Assembly: GCF_001592005.1 (NCBI RefSeq)
Contig: NZ_BCVZ01000008.1
Location: 62,001-126,000 of the forward strand
Reading direction: 5' to 3'
Length of the DNA stretch: 64,000 nucleotides
Source: Bacillus sonorensis NBRC 101234 = KCTC 13918
GTDB lineage: Bacteria; Bacillota; Bacilli; Bacillales; Bacillaceae
How positions within the stretch are numbered: the stretch's first letter is position 1; every line of letters starts with the position of its first letter. The translations under genes were made by a program, and so were the position numbers. Shown in pieces: positions 7,531-16,566 of the stretch. The notes beneath the pieces are model-generated. The model did not search any database, was not told the DNA's origin, and saw only the letters and a list, made by a program, of their open reading frames with translations.

Positions 7531-8130
7531 ATGATTAGAATATTTATTGCGGAAGATCAGCAGATGCTCTTGGGCGCTTTAGGATCGCTTCTGAATTTAG
7601 AAGATGATATGGAAGTCGTCGGCAAAGGAACAACCGGACAGGATGCCGTTGATTTTACAAAAAAACATCAGCCTGATGTATGCATTATGGATATTGAAAT
7701 GCCGGGAAAGACGGGGCTTGAAGCTGCTGAGGAATTAAAGGATACAGGCTGTAACATCATCATCTTAACCACTTTTGCCCGCCCTGGCTACTTTCAGCGA
7801 GCCATTAAAGCCGGCGTTAAAGGCTATTTGTTAAAGGACAGCCCGAGCGAAGAGCTCGCAAGCGCCATCCGCAGTGTCATGAACGGAAAGCGCATCTACG
7901 CACCTGAGTTGATGGAGGATATGTACAGCGAGGCCAACCCTCTCACAGATAGAGAAAAAGAAGTGCTCGAACTTGTGGCTGACGGAAAAAACACAAAAGA
8001 AATCGCCCAGGAACTCAGCATCAAAAGCGGGACTGTGCGAAATTATATCTCAATGATTCTTGAAAAGCTTGAAGTGAAAAATCGAATAGAAGCCATTACC
8101 CGTTCAAAGGAAAAAGGCTGGTTTAAATAA
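7531..8130 (+). CDS. desR: response regulator activating des
   Basis: A NarL/LuxR-type response regulator, partner of DesK. I start it at the ATG at 7531 (AAGGA 8 nt upstream), not at 7522, giving 199 residues as in B. subtilis. It has a receiver domain with phospho-acceptor Asp in CIMDIEMPG, the switch Thr in ILTTFA, Lys in YLLKDSPS, and a C-terminal HTH beginning LTDREKEVLELVADG. It ends desKR; a hairpin follows. Confidence 0.95.
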   Translation: MIRIFIAEDQQMLLGALGSLLNLEDDMEVVGKGTTGQDAVDFTKKHQPDVCIMDIEMPGKTGLEAAEELKDTGCNIIILTTFARPGYFQRAIKAGVKGYLLKDSPSEELASAIRSVMNGKRIYAPELMEDMYSEANPLTDREKEVLELVADGKNTKEIAQELSIKSGTVRNYISMILEKLEVKNRIEAITRSKEKGWFK

Positions 8131-8132
8131 AA

Positions 8133-8165
8133 AAGGGGCCGGATCTGCATTCTGGCCTCTTTCTT
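8133..8165 (+). terminator. terminator after desR
   Basis: A GGGGCCGG/CTGGCCTC imperfect stem directly after the desR stop, followed by TTTCTTCTTC. Confidence 0.55.
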
Positions 8166-8237
8166 CTTCGTTTGTTTTTTAATCGGCTTACCCTTCCCCC
8201 CTATTTATGAATAAGGGCTCTGACAAAATGAATGATT

Positions 8238-8384
8238 TCACTCTTGTTCGATCCAAAGTTCGACATATTCGAAAGCATGCTCAATGCTTAAATCTCTGAT
8301 TGATATTGAAAATAGCGTACATCTAAATGGATCAATTCTTGAAAAGTCCCCTGAAAAAGTTTGATCATTTCCGTGACCTTTATT
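8238..8384 (-). other. possible fragment of an unknown protein
   Basis: A 48-codon open frame without a start codon (TAG upstream), reading ...NDQTFSGDFSRIDPF and ending in VELWIEQE. Codon use looks protein-like and the fragment sits beside clear pseudogenes, so it may be the C-terminal relic of a lost gene. I do not recognise the family. Confidence 0.25.
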
Positions 8385-8405
8385 CTATTAAATTATTTTA
8401 TTTGC

Positions 8406-8760
8406 TTAAAGCCTGATTATACGAATCGGTAAATTAAAGCTTTTACTCTCTGTGTTTGCTCGTTTCATGATTTCCCGGACTATCGAGTCTTTGGCATCTG
8501 CATAGTGTTGAACGTGTCGCCATTTACGCTTGGCCAAGTCACATTTGACGCGTGCGTAGTTATCCCGGTCGGAATTGTTGTTCCGTAGCCAATCACGGAA
8601 GCGTAACATGCGATCAATCTCAGACGCCCCCATACTGAATACGTGCAGATTGATGTCTGTATCGGGTCCCTTAAACATGAGGTGTTCAAATCACTCTGGT
8701 TTTCGAATACGCAGCGTGTAACCCGGCTTCCTCTAAGTATAATGACTTACAGCACATTTC
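8406..8760 (-). pseudogene. GrpB family (UPF0157) nucleotidyltransferase-like gene, broken
   Basis: The last 90 codons form an open frame with GrpB features (MFKGPDTDINLHVFS, FRDWLR, HYADAKDSIV). Reading further upstream on the same strand gives YTLRIRKPE, then TGA, then FEHLMFKG, where relatives have Trp; this is a TGG-to-TGA change. One base extra near 8731 shifts the frame between LEEAG and YTLRI. The N-terminal half is not found. The gene is therefore a decaying relic and abuts a broken recombinase gene in the opposite orientation. Confidence 0.75.
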
Positions 8761-8774
8761 TTTGAGACCTAAAA

Positions 8775-9286
8775 CTGCAATTAAATATCCTTGAAAAATA
8801 CGGATGTGACAAAATCTATAGAGAACAGACAAGTTCAGCAAAAAACCGCTCGGAACTAGAACATTTATTCCATACCCTTCGCAGCGGAGATCAAGTAATT
8901 GTTTACAAGCTGTGATCGCTGACTCAACCCGGCATTTAATTGACTTGGTTCAGATGATGCAGCAAAAAAATGTTGATTTTATCTCATTCATTGATCAGGT
9001 AGATACTTCAACCGACAAAGGAAAAATATTTTTTAAACTAATGGAGAAGGTTGGGGATTTCCAGCATGATGTATTAAGTGAAAGTACCAAAACAGGGATC
9101 TACGAAGCAAAACTGAAGGGAAAGACCGGGGGCAGGCCGAGAAAACCGGATCATAATGTCAGACGTGCCTTGGACATGTATCAAAGCAAAAAATACAGCA
9201 TTGCCCAAATTACTGCAGAGACAGGAATCAGCAAAACAACGTTATATCGTTATTTGGAGGATAGGATGGATGATGATAAAGCATAA
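8775..9286 (+). pseudogene. serine recombinase (resolvase/invertase), truncated and frameshifted
   Basis: The upstream frame gives LQLNILEKYGCDKIYREQTS and continues to GDQVIVYKL, ending at TGA. The downstream frame (from about 8912) continues with STRHLIDLVQMM, TDKGKIFF, the GRPRK linker and a C-terminal HTH of the Hin/resolvase type (AQITAETGISKTTLYRYL). The alignment needs an added T and about 5 missing bases in the KLDRLSRS segment. The N-terminal part with the catalytic serine is absent. Inactive relic of a transposon or invertible element, next to erm copy 2. Confidence 0.8.
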
Positions 9287-9320
9287 AAAGAACAGGGCCC
9301 TGAACAGTTCTTGTTCTCTG

Positions 9321-9367
9321 CTTGTCGATTAGCCGTAAAAAACGGCTTCATCGACAAGCTTTTTTGT
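9321..9367 (+). terminator. strong terminator after recombinase relic
   Basis: CTTGTCGAT and ATCGACAAG, extended inward by AGCCGT/ACGGCT, form a long stem followed by CTTTTTTG. Confidence 0.85.
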
Positions 9368-9395
9368 TAAAAATAAAGCAAGGAAGAAGCAATCG

Positions 9396-9424
9396 TTGAC
9401 TTTTTCCATATAACACCCTAATAT
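9396..9424 (+). promoter_or_regulatory. sigma-A promoter of second erm(D) locus
   Basis: TTGACT (9396-9401) and TAATAT (9419-9424), spacer 17 nt. Unlike the leader that follows, this region shares little sequence with the promoter of copy 1 beyond TTGAC and the start of the spacer. Confidence 0.7.
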
Positions 9425-9464
9425 TAATATTATATTTTGAACTTTTCAGGAGGATTATTAAAAA

Positions 9465-9509
9465 ATGACACACTCGATGAGACTTCGTTTCCCAACTTTG
9501 AACCAGTAA
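9465..9509 (+). CDS. ermDL: Erm(D) leader peptide, copy 2
   Basis: Encodes the same 14 residues as copy 1 (MTHSMRLRFPTLNQ) with one synonymous change (TCG instead of TCA for Ser4). AGGAGG lies upstream in identical context. Unchanged peptide sequence despite divergence of the enzyme points to selection for ribosome stalling. Confidence 0.9.
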   Translation: MTHSMRLRFPTLNQ

Positions 9510-9612
9510 TTCAATACGTTCAAAGGCTCTGTTTGTGTATACAGAGTAAACGGGATCAGTCTGTCCTTTTTTAATAATCTTCATTTTTGCATAGAAAGAG
9601 TATGCAACTTGT

Positions 9613-9644
9613 AGAAAGGCGGATCGTTCTGCCTTTCTTTTTTT
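9613..9644 (+). terminator. leader terminator 1 of erm(D) copy 2
   Basis: Same AGAAAGGC/GCCTTTCT hairpin with T-run as in copy 1 (1203-1234). Confidence 0.75.
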
Positions 9645-9741
9645 ATTTGATCATTTACCTTTCACGGCTAAGGAAGGTTTATTTGGTTATGGAAAATACC
9701 CCGGGTATTCCTTAAGGATGGACCTTCTTCCCTTTACTCTG

Positions 9742-9779
9742 AATCACAGGCAGATCCGCCTGCCGCCTGTGATTTTTTA
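9742..9779 (+). terminator. leader terminator 2 of erm(D) copy 2
   Basis: AATCACAGGC and GCCTGTGATT with a T6 tract, as in copy 1. The loop is 13 nt instead of 5 because of an apparent CCGCCTG-type expansion. Confidence 0.75.
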
Positions 9780-9799
9780 TTTTGGGAGGAAGAGAAAAC

Positions 9800-10672
9800 A
9801 TGGCGAAAAAAGTTTATAAGTGCCGTGGAAAAAAGTTAAGCTGCGGGGAATCCCCCAATTTTTCCGGGCAACATTTGATGTATAATAAAAAGTTGATTCG
9901 TGAAATTGTGTATCAAGCAAATATAGATATTAAAGATACGGTTTTAGAGTTAGGAGCTGGAAAAGGTGCTTTGACAACCGCGTTAAGTCAAAAAGCTGGA
10001 AAGGTATTGGCAGTAGAAAACGATTCTACATTTGTTGAGATACTCAAACGTAAAACAGCACAGAATTCAAATACTAAAATTATTCATCAAGATATTATGA
10101 AAATTCATTTACCAAACGAAAAATTTGTTGTTATCTCTAATATTCCTTATGCCATAACAACCCCCATAATGAAAATGCTCTTAAACAATCCTGCAAGCGG
10201 ATTTCAAAAAGGGATCATCGTAATGGAAAAAGGGGCTGCAAAACGATTCACATCAAAATTTATTAAAAACTCCTATGTTTTAGCTTGGAGAATGTGGTTT
10301 GATATTAGCATTGTCAGAGAAATATCGAAAGATAATTTTTCTCCCCCTCCAAAAGTGGATTCGGCAATGGTCAGAATTACACGGAAAAAAGAAGCTCCTA
10401 TATCACATAAACATTACATTACTTTTTTTGGGCTTGCCGAATATGCGCTAAAGAAGCCGCAAGCCCCCTTCGATTTTGCTTTGCGAGGGATTTTTACTCC
10501 GCTTCAAATGAAGCATTTAAGAAAAAATCTAAAAATCAACAATGAAAAACCTATTGGAACACTCAACGAAAACCAATGGGCGGTCATTTTTAAAACAATG
10601 ACCCAACATGTTATGCGTCACAACTGGCCAAGAGCAAAGAAGGGGAAGCGAAAGCGGGCAAAGGGGAAGTGA
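9800..10672 (+). CDS. 23S rRNA (adenine-N6) dimethyltransferase, diverged Erm(D)-like copy 2
   Basis: A paralogue of the enzyme at 1379. The ATG at 9800 is preceded by GGGAGGAAGAG and gives 290 residues. The SAM motif [11 protein letters not shown] and catalytic [12 protein letters not shown] are intact. Substitutions are scattered along the whole length (for example [12 protein letters not shown] near the start and [11 protein letters not shown] at the end), so this is not a recent duplicate. It has its own promoter, leader peptide and two-hairpin attenuator. Activity and whether it counts as erm(D) or a new allele cannot be decided from sequence alone. Confidence 0.92.
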   Translation: MAKKVYKCRGKKLSCGESPNFSGQHLMYNKKLIREIVYQANIDIKDTVLELGAGKGALTTALSQKAGKVLAVENDSTFVEILKRKTAQNSNTKIIHQDIMKIHLPNEKFVVISNIPYAITTPIMKMLLNNPASGFQKGIIVMEKGAAKRFTSKFIKNSYVLAWRMWFDISIVREISKDNFSPPPKVDSAMVRITRKKEAPISHKHYITFFGLAEYALKKPQAPFDFALRGIFTPLQMKHLRKNLKINNEKPIGTLNENQWAVIFKTMTQHVMRHNWPRAKKGKRKRAKGK

Positions 10673-10819
10673 GCGGGAAAGGCCTGATCTCACATTCGGC
10701 CTATAGAGATCGCGCACATTTACAAATGACAGAGAAAAAATCAACTGATTACCTCTCCTTTAAAGTTCAACAGGCTGAATAAATTCGAAATGGAAGGCTC
10801 CATCGGTTCATACGCCCTT

Positions 10820-10849
10820 AAACCCCGCCAAAATAACATGGCGGGGTTT
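10820..10849. terminator. terminator-like hairpin between erm copy 2 and chitosanase gene
   Basis: AAACCCCGCC and GGCGGGGTTT pair perfectly around a 10-nt loop. It separates convergent genes, but the U-tracts are weak. Confidence 0.6.
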
Positions 10850-10902
10850 AAGTGTATTCCGGCTGAAAGCGGCAAAGGGGCCGGTTTCTTTTCACTTGCT
10901 GC

Positions 10903-11739
10903 TTATTTGATGACGAAATTACCGTATTCTTTTGAATGAACTTGAATCGGTCCGTTTAGATTGTAGTTGTTTGATTTGACGATAGAGCGAAACACATCCA
11001 CACGGGCAACCGATTCTCTCCACACATCTCGGGTGTCGGGATCTGCCGGATTCATCAGGTCATCATAGCGCACGTCCAAGAATTTATTTAACCATTTCTT
11101 CTCATCTATTCCGTCTTTAGGTGAGCCGCCCGCTTTTTTGTTCGTGCGTTTGATCAAGGAATAAAAGGAATCAGGATCATCACCGTCGCCATGCTGAATC
11201 ACTGTATCGTACATCACAGCTCTTGCCAGTGCCGTTTTCAGTCCGGCAGTATCGGATCGTTTCATGGCAGGCTGATAATACAGCCTGTCATTTACCGCGT
11301 CTTGAGCAGCGCGGAAGTCCTTATCATTTCCAAGCGACTTCCAGGCGGAAGCAAACCCCTTGAGGTTGCTGATGTCGTCGCTTTCTTCTTTGGCCAGACG
11401 GCGCAGTTCAGGCAGGTATTTTTTCAGTTTGTTATTCGGGACTGCCTTTGTGTATACTTCCACTACTTCCAATGCATCCCCTGTAGCCGTTGTAAAACCT
11501 GCCCGTCCGCATGTATAGCCTCTTCCATCATCCAATGGTTCCACATATCCGTATTGGATTTCCGTTGTTCCGTTTTCAAAGATGCTGGTCAGCTGTTCCG
11601 CCCGGCGTTTTTGCTCCTTATTCAGTCCCGCCGCAAGAACCGTTTCGCTCATCATCAGGGTAAAAAACATGGTGAAAATAAGTGATGAAAACGCTGCCTT
11701 CTTCCAGCCACCTGCATTTTTCTTCAAACTGATTTTCAT
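10903..11739 (-). CDS. csn: secreted chitosanase, GH46
   Basis: Endo-hydrolyses beta-1,4-glucosamine links in chitosan outside the cell. The 278-residue precursor has a lysine-rich start, a hydrophobic segment and an AxA-like cleavage region near VLAAGLN. It is nearly identical to B. subtilis Csn through the catalytic part. Catalytic Glu55 (SIFENG) and Asp71 (DDGRGYT) are present, corresponding to Glu19/Asp35 of the mature enzyme. Monocistronic, facing away from the carrier gene at 11.8 kb. Confidence 0.95.
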   Translation of the reverse strand: MKISLKKNAGGWKKAAFSSLIFTMFFTLMMSETVLAAGLNKEQKRRAEQLTSIFENGTTEIQYGYVEPLDDGRGYTCGRAGFTTATGDALEVVEVYTKAVPNNKLKKYLPELRRLAKEESDDISNLKGFASAWKSLGNDKDFRAAQDAVNDRLYYQPAMKRSDTAGLKTALARAVMYDTVIQHGDGDDPDSFYSLIKRTNKKAGGSPKDGIDEKKWLNKFLDVRYDDLMNPADPDTRDVWRESVARVDVFRSIVKSNNYNLNGPIQVHSKEYGNFVIK

Positions 11740-11840
11740 TTTATTACCCCTTTCAAAATATTGTCATTATGAACTCAGTATACATGAAGGGGCGCCCTAT
11801 TGTTGAAAATACATCATTTTGTCAATATTTTGAATCTAAA

Positions 11841-13190
11841 ATGAAGAAAAACCTGCCTTTTTCACAGGTTCTTGCAATCGGGTTGATGCTTTTTTCCATG
11901 TTTTTAGGTGCGGGAAATGTCATATTTGCTCCGATGTTAGGTCAACAGGCAGGAACAAATACCTGGATTGCAATGGGTGGATTTTTAATCACCGGGGTTG
12001 GGCTGGTTCTGCTGGCAATTATTGCTTTAACCCGTGCAGGAGGAACCGTCGAAAAACTTGCAGGAAGAGTACATCCGCTTTTTGCATCAATATTCGTATT
12101 CATGCTCTTCCTTATGCTTGGTCCTATTTACGTGATTCCGCGGACAACCTCTGTCTTATATGAAATCGCTATAAATCCGTTAATACAAACGAATACAAGT
12201 ATTTATTTGTTTATTTTCTCTTTCGTATTTATTTTTTTAACCATTATTCTCTCGTGGAATACAACAAAGTTTGTAGACCGGCTAGGCAAGATTATCACGC
12301 CCATTTTTTCAACATTGTTAATCATTTTAATTGCAAAATCGATCATGACCCCCTTGGGGAATATTGGTGATCCTCAAAAGGAATATATGAGTGGAGTATT
12401 TTTAAAAGGAGTAACTGAAGGATATTATACAATGGATGTTCTCGCAGCTTTTGTTTTTGGAGGGATATTCATTAAAAGTATCAATTCCTTAGGTATTCGT
12501 TGTGAAAAGGAAGTGTCCAGGCTATTTATTAAGGCGGGGATGATTACAATTACTGGTTTAGTCGCTTTGCAAATCTCGATGGCATGGATAGGAGCTTCTA
12601 GTGTGGATGCGATTGGTTTTAAAGAAAATGGCGGCGAAGTGTTAGCGCAAAGCGCGATTACTCTATTTGGTCCGTTTGGAATCTACATGATTGGAACCGT
12701 TATTTTTTTAACGGGGATTACAACCAATGTTGCCTGTTTAGCAGCTGCATCTGAATATTTCGAAAGGGTTGTCCCTTCGGTCTCGTATAAGAAATGGCTG
12801 ATCATATTTTCTATTATAGGTGTTGTAATTACAAACTTTGGCCTCAATACAATACTGACATTTACATTTCCAATCCTTTTATTACTCTATCCTATAGCGA
12901 TTGCCTTGATTGTATTAATCTTCATAAATAATTTGTTTAACGGTCATAGATCAGTTTATATAGCAACCGTAATTGGTGTAGGATTTGCCGCAATCCCCGA
13001 TGCCCTGAAGGAAGTGAACGTTTTAACAAAAGCAATCAATAGCATTTTTAGGTTTATCCCGTTATTTGAAAATGGAGCAGGATGGATTACTACAGGTTTA
13101 ATTGGATTTTTAATAGGTTTACTGGCAGCTAAAGTTAGAAGAGAACCTGCCATTTTGATTAAGCCGGAACAAGAGATCAATAAAATGTAA
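11841..13190 (+). CDS. branched-chain amino acid carrier BrnQ/BraB family (LIVCS)
   Basis: A cation-coupled importer of Leu, Ile and Val with about 12 transmembrane helices. Family landmarks are GLMLFSMFLGAGNVIFAPMLGQ near the N-terminus, split here as GLMLFSMFLGAGN and VIFAPMLGQ. I prefer the ATG at 11841 (MKKNLPFSQ, about 449 residues) from family N-termini; the frame is open back to 11769. Neither start has a good ribosome site, so the start is uncertain. A terminator lies about 140 nt downstream. B. subtilis has related brnQ, braB and bcaP; which orthologue this is cannot be told by eye. Confidence 0.88.
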   Translation: MKKNLPFSQVLAIGLMLFSMFLGAGNVIFAPMLGQQAGTNTWIAMGGFLITGVGLVLLAIIALTRAGGTVEKLAGRVHPLFASIFVFMLFLMLGPIYVIPRTTSVLYEIAINPLIQTNTSIYLFIFSFVFIFLTIILSWNTTKFVDRLGKIITPIFSTLLIILIAKSIMTPLGNIGDPQKEYMSGVFLKGVTEGYYTMDVLAAFVFGGIFIKSINSLGIRCEKEVSRLFIKAGMITITGLVALQISMAWIGASSVDAIGFKENGGEVLAQSAITLFGPFGIYMIGTVIFLTGITTNVACLAAASEYFERVVPSVSYKKWLIIFSIIGVVITNFGLNTILTFTFPILLLLYPIAIALIVLIFINNLFNGHRSVYIATVIGVGFAAIPDALKEVNVLTKAINSIFRFIPLFENGAGWITTGLIGFLIGLLAAKVRREPAILIKPEQEINKM

Positions 13191-13332
13191 GCAGCACTCC
13201 GGGTTTTGTATTTGAAGAAACACCAATCATAGGGTCTCCAAGGTGAATAGCCCGTGAAGGTTCAAGTTCATAAGCATTTTTTATTGGGGCAATTTATGCA
13301 TTTAGACTACACAGAACTGAAACTAAATCTTT

Positions 13333-13377
13333 AAAAAGACTTGTTACATAAGCAAGTATAGCAAGTCTTTTATTTTA
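13333..13377 (+). terminator. terminator after the amino acid carrier gene
   Basis: AAAGACTTG and CAAGTCTTT pair, followed by TATTTTA. The rest of 13191-13535 shows no gene. Confidence 0.65.
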
Positions 13378-13535
13378 CACTGATAAATGAAACTTCTTTC
13401 CTCTTCGCATCTCATTCATGAGGATACGGCATCGAGTTCGCACGGCATACTTCCCCGCCTGCTTTTCATCTGTTCCATGTTCTTTCTATTTACGGATTAT
13501 CCGGGATATTAAATGCTGAATGAATTTTCTTATCA

Positions 13536-13580
13536 ACAAAAAGCGTTCCGCAGCCTGAAATATCAGAGCCGGGAACGCCC
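13536..13580 (-). terminator. terminator after ferredoxin-NADP reductase gene
   Basis: On the minus strand GCGTTCC-22 nt loop-GGAACGC is followed by TTTTTG. Confidence 0.65.
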
Positions 13581-13618
13581 TTTCGATTTGCGTTTTTTAT
13601 TTGAATGTTTCTTTTTAG

Positions 13619-14668
13619 CTACCCGAACATCTTCTTCACAAGCTCGCGGTTGCGTTCTTTGAAAACCTCGTTATGCGATGACACCATCGCGCTTTTGTGC
13701 GCTTCGGGATCAATAAAGCGCTTGGCGCTGTTCACCGCGTTTGCCGCATCCTGAAACGCTCCGGCGATCAGGTGCAGCTTGCCTTCGTAATGCAGGATAT
13801 CTCCCGCCGCATACAGCCCTGGCACGGAAGATTGGCAGTTGGCGGTACCCGCGATAAAATAGTCGTCAACCCGGGCAATATCCAGCCGGCTGTTCTCCAG
13901 CAGCGATATGTCACGTTCATATCCGTGGTTAATAATGACCTCATCCACAGGCAGCTCCATCACCTCACCGGTTTGAACGTTCGTGAGCTCGACCCGTTCG
14001 ATCACTTCATGATCTTCCGAAGCGATCAGCTTGGTAATCTGTGTATGGAAGAAGCAGCTCGCCGAACTGTTCAGAAGCTGATCCACCTGGGCCTCATGCC
14101 CGCTGAGCGCTTCTTTGCGGTAAGCGAGGTAGACCTTCTTCGCGACAGGCTCGAGCTCGTTGGCCCAATCGACAGCCGAATTGCCGCCGCCTGATACAAT
14201 GACCGTTTTATCTTTAAAATGCTGCAGTGACTTGACCGTATAATTCAGATTGGACACTTCAAATCGCTCTGCCCCTTCAATCTGAAGCTTTTGCGGATTG
14301 AGGATGCCGCCGCCCACGGCAACGATGACCGTCTTGGACAGATGCACCCCTGAGGCAGCCGTATGTAATTCAAACAGCCCTTCTTCATTGCGGGCAATCG
14401 ATTCGACTTTCTCATTCAGCAGCACTTCAGGATCAAACGTTAACCCCTGCTGCACCATCTGTTCAATCAGCTTTGCTCCAGGAATCGGCGTTTGCCCTCC
14501 GACGTCCCAGATCATTTTTTCCGGATAAACGTGAACCTTTCCGCCGAGCATCGGCTGATATTCAATAATCTTTGTTTTCATTCCCCGCAGTCCGCTGTAA
14601 AAGGCGGAATATAATCCGGCCGGACCTCCGCCGATAACGGTTACATCAAACACTTCATTCCTGCACAA
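13619..14668 (-). CDS. ycgT: ferredoxin/flavodoxin-NADP+ reductase, YcgT/YumC type
   Basis: A thioredoxin-reductase-like flavoprotein moving electrons between NADPH and ferredoxin or flavodoxin. FAD-binding GGGPAGLYSAFYSG lies near residue 13, NADP-binding GGGNSAVDWA about 160, and the FAD signature TANCQSSVPGLYAAGDI about 275-291. It lacks the CxxC of thioredoxin reductase, as expected for FNR. TTG start with AGGAGTG 7 nt upstream; 349 residues. A Fur box 64 nt upstream matches iron-starvation control of B. subtilis ycgT, hence the name. Confidence 0.88.
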   Translation of the reverse strand: MCRNEVFDVTVIGGGPAGLYSAFYSGLRGMKTKIIEYQPMLGGKVHVYPEKMIWDVGGQTPIPGAKLIEQMVQQGLTFDPEVLLNEKVESIARNEEGLFELHTAASGVHLSKTVIVAVGGGILNPQKLQIEGAERFEVSNLNYTVKSLQHFKDKTVIVSGGGNSAVDWANELEPVAKKVYLAYRKEALSGHEAQVDQLLNSSASCFFHTQITKLIASEDHEVIERVELTNVQTGEVMELPVDEVIINHGYERDISLLENSRLDIARVDDYFIAGTANCQSSVPGLYAAGDILHYEGKLHLIAGAFQDAANAVNSAKRFIDPEAHKSAMVSSHNEVFKERNRELVKKMFG

Positions 14669-14731
14669 GGCTCTTCACTCCTAGTATATATAGTGCATGG
14701 CTTATTAAAAGTTCAATCTCCATGTTGTAAA

Positions 14732-14746
14732 TGATTATCATTATCA
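14732..14746 (-). promoter_or_regulatory. Fur box
   Basis: TGATTATCATTATCA differs by one base from the B. subtilis 7-1-7 Fur box TGATAATnATTATCA. It lies just upstream of the reductase start, predicting derepression when iron is scarce. Confidence 0.8.
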
Positions 14747-14808
14747 TCTAGTGTACTTTGACTTCTTCATTTTTACAATCAATTTTTGTGATAAATTTCA
14801 TCTTTCGG

Positions 14809-14937
14809 TCATTTCCCAACTGAAGCATCCGCCGAATCATTAAAGCGGCCGACAATCAGCTGCACAACATCAATGTGCAAAGGATTAGCGGCCGCTGGCT
14901 CTCTCGATATTTGCGTTCGTTTAAACTTATCATTCAT
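14809..14937 (-). CDS. possible 42-residue protein
   Basis: ATG at 14937 opens a 42-codon frame (MNDKFKRTQISREPAAANPL at the start, DSADASVGK at the end) with protein-like codon choice. It lacks a clear ribosome-binding site and I do not recognise it. It could be the end of a decayed gene. Confidence 0.25.
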   Translation of the reverse strand: MNDKFKRTQISREPAAANPLHIDVVQLIVGRFNDSADASVGK

Positions 14938-15043
14938 TTTTCATCTATATGACTCATAATGTTCAGCTACCTACGACGAGCAGGTTTTTCATCTCTCTTT
15001 TTTGATGAAAGAAAAATTGCAACGGCCTCTCTCTTCCATCGTT

Positions 15044-15296
15044 TCACAGATGTTGTTTTAAACTCTCCATTTTTTGTTCATCTAAAACCGACTTTTTCGC
15101 TATATCAAGGCTTTCATCATCATCCTTGAGCAATTCTGCGTGTTTGGGTAACCATCATGGCTATCCACTCGATACTTCCTCTATCCAGCAGCATATCAAA
15201 CTTCTTGTTTTTCCTCTTACATGTTGATTCACGGTGCATCAACTCAGGATATTTTCTATAAAAGGCAGCTTCCTTACCGTACCAGCGTTTTTTCTA
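15044..15296 (-). pseudogene. degenerate coding remnant of unknown family
   Basis: On the minus strand an open stretch reads RWYGKEAAFYRKYPELMHRE and continues through FDMLLDRGSIEWIAMM. One frame shift near 15150 is needed to continue as KHAELLKDDDESLDIAKKS and QKMESLKQHL before a stop. The continuity across frames suggests one decayed gene. The family is not recognised. Apart from this and the small ORF at 14809, the 14.75-15.4 kb gap shows nothing. Confidence 0.35.
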
Positions 15297-15411
15297 ACTC
15301 CCAGACAAATATATACCAAGGGCCGAAGGCTGCCTCCATCTAGCAGGAGTGGGGATCTGTTTGCTCATAAATTAGTACGCTGTTTCATTAGCGCCTTAAT
15401 ATCTGATCATA

Positions 15412-16566
15412 TCATAGGATTTGTTCAAACATTTTGATCGTTTCTTCTTTGGTTGGCATAAACGGATTTCCCGGTGCGCATGCGTCCAGTAAACTGTTTT
15501 CCGCCAGTTTATCCAAATCAACATCTGTCAATCCAATTTCAGACAGTGTTTTAGGGATACCGACTTCCTCCGATAAGCGTTCAATTTGCATAATAACATA
15601 TTCCGCACACTCCTCATCGCTAAGCGCCTTCACGTCCGCTCCAATTGTTTTGGCTATTTTCCGAAATTTATGCGGAACATATTTGGCATTCTCTCTTTCG
15701 ACGATCGGCAAAAGCATTGCATTGCAGACGCCATGCGGCATGTTATATACTCCGCCCAACTGGTGAGCCATAGAATGGACAAAGCCCAATCCTGCGTTAT
15801 TAAACGCCAGTCCAGCAAGGAAAATAGCATGCACCATCTGCTCACGCGCTTCTATGTCCTGACCGTTCTTTACGGCGCGGGGCAGATATTCGAAAATCAG
15901 CTCAACGGCTCCTAGTGCCAGTGTTTCGGTTACCGCATAACTGCCGGGTGTAACAATCGATTCAATCGCATGGGTAAGCGCGTCCATTCCCGTCGCCGCA
16001 GTCAGCTCTTTTGGCTTATTGACCATAAGGGCTGGATCATTAACCGACAACTGTACCAAGCTGTTTTTGTCGACCATAACCATCTTAACCTGCCGCTCTT
16101 CATCTGTAATTACATAATTAATCGTTAGTTCACTTGAAGTGCCGGCAGTCGTATTAACCGCGATAACCGGAAACGAACGGTGGACTGATTTATGCAGCCC
16201 TTCATAATCGCAGATATGCCCCCCGTTTGTTTTGATAATCCCGATCGCTTTCGCACAGTCCTGGGGAGAACCGCCGCCAATCGACAAAATAACGTCACTG
16301 GCCGACTTATTGAGCATTTCAAGACCGCGATGCACGATAGCGCTTGTCGGGTTCGGCTCTACTTCATCAAACAGGCTATAAGAGACATTGATGCCATCCA
16401 GAACATCCAGCACCTTTTGCGCAATTCCCGTTTTCACCAAAACTTTATCCGTAACGACAAATGCTTTTTTATACCCAGCTGCCTGGACGAAATTTCCCAT
16501 TTCTTGAAGACATCCTTGACCTATTAAATTAACGGATGGAACATAGAATGTTCTACTTGTAGTCAT
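15412..16566 (-). CDS. fucO: lactaldehyde reductase / iron-containing alcohol dehydrogenase
   Basis: Reduces L-lactaldehyde, made by the rhamnulose-1-phosphate aldolase, to L-1,2-propanediol with NADH. The 384-residue group III alcohol dehydrogenase shows the GGGSPQDCAKAIG nucleotide motif (about 97-109). Metal ligands are in GMDALTHAIE and in the GFVHSMAHQLGG / NMPHGVCNA segments. AAAGGCGG lies 8 nt before the ATG. It is the last gene of the rhamnose cluster, 320 nt after the transporter gene. Confidence 0.88.
   Translation of the reverse strand: MTTSRTFYVPSVNLIGQGCLQEMGNFVQAAGYKKAFVVTDKVLVKTGIAQKVLDVLDGINVSYSLFDEVEPNPTSAIVHRGLEMLNKSASDVILSIGGGSPQDCAKAIGIIKTNGGHICDYEGLHKSVHRSFPVIAVNTTAGTSSELTINYVITDEERQVKMVMVDKNSLVQLSVNDPALMVNKPKELTAATGMDALTHAIESIVTPGSYAVTETLALGAVELIFEYLPRAVKNGQDIEAREQMVHAIFLAGLAFNNAGLGFVHSMAHQLGGVYNMPHGVCNAMLLPIVERENAKYVPHKFRKIAKTIGADVKALSDEECAEYVIMQIERLSEEVGIPKTLSEIGLTDVDLDKLAENSLLDACAPGNPFMPTKEETIKMFEQIL

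Noticed and set aside
9348..9584. 78-codon open frame antisense to the erm copy 2 promoter and leader
   Set aside because: Shadow of the leader peptide and attenuator region; no start signals.
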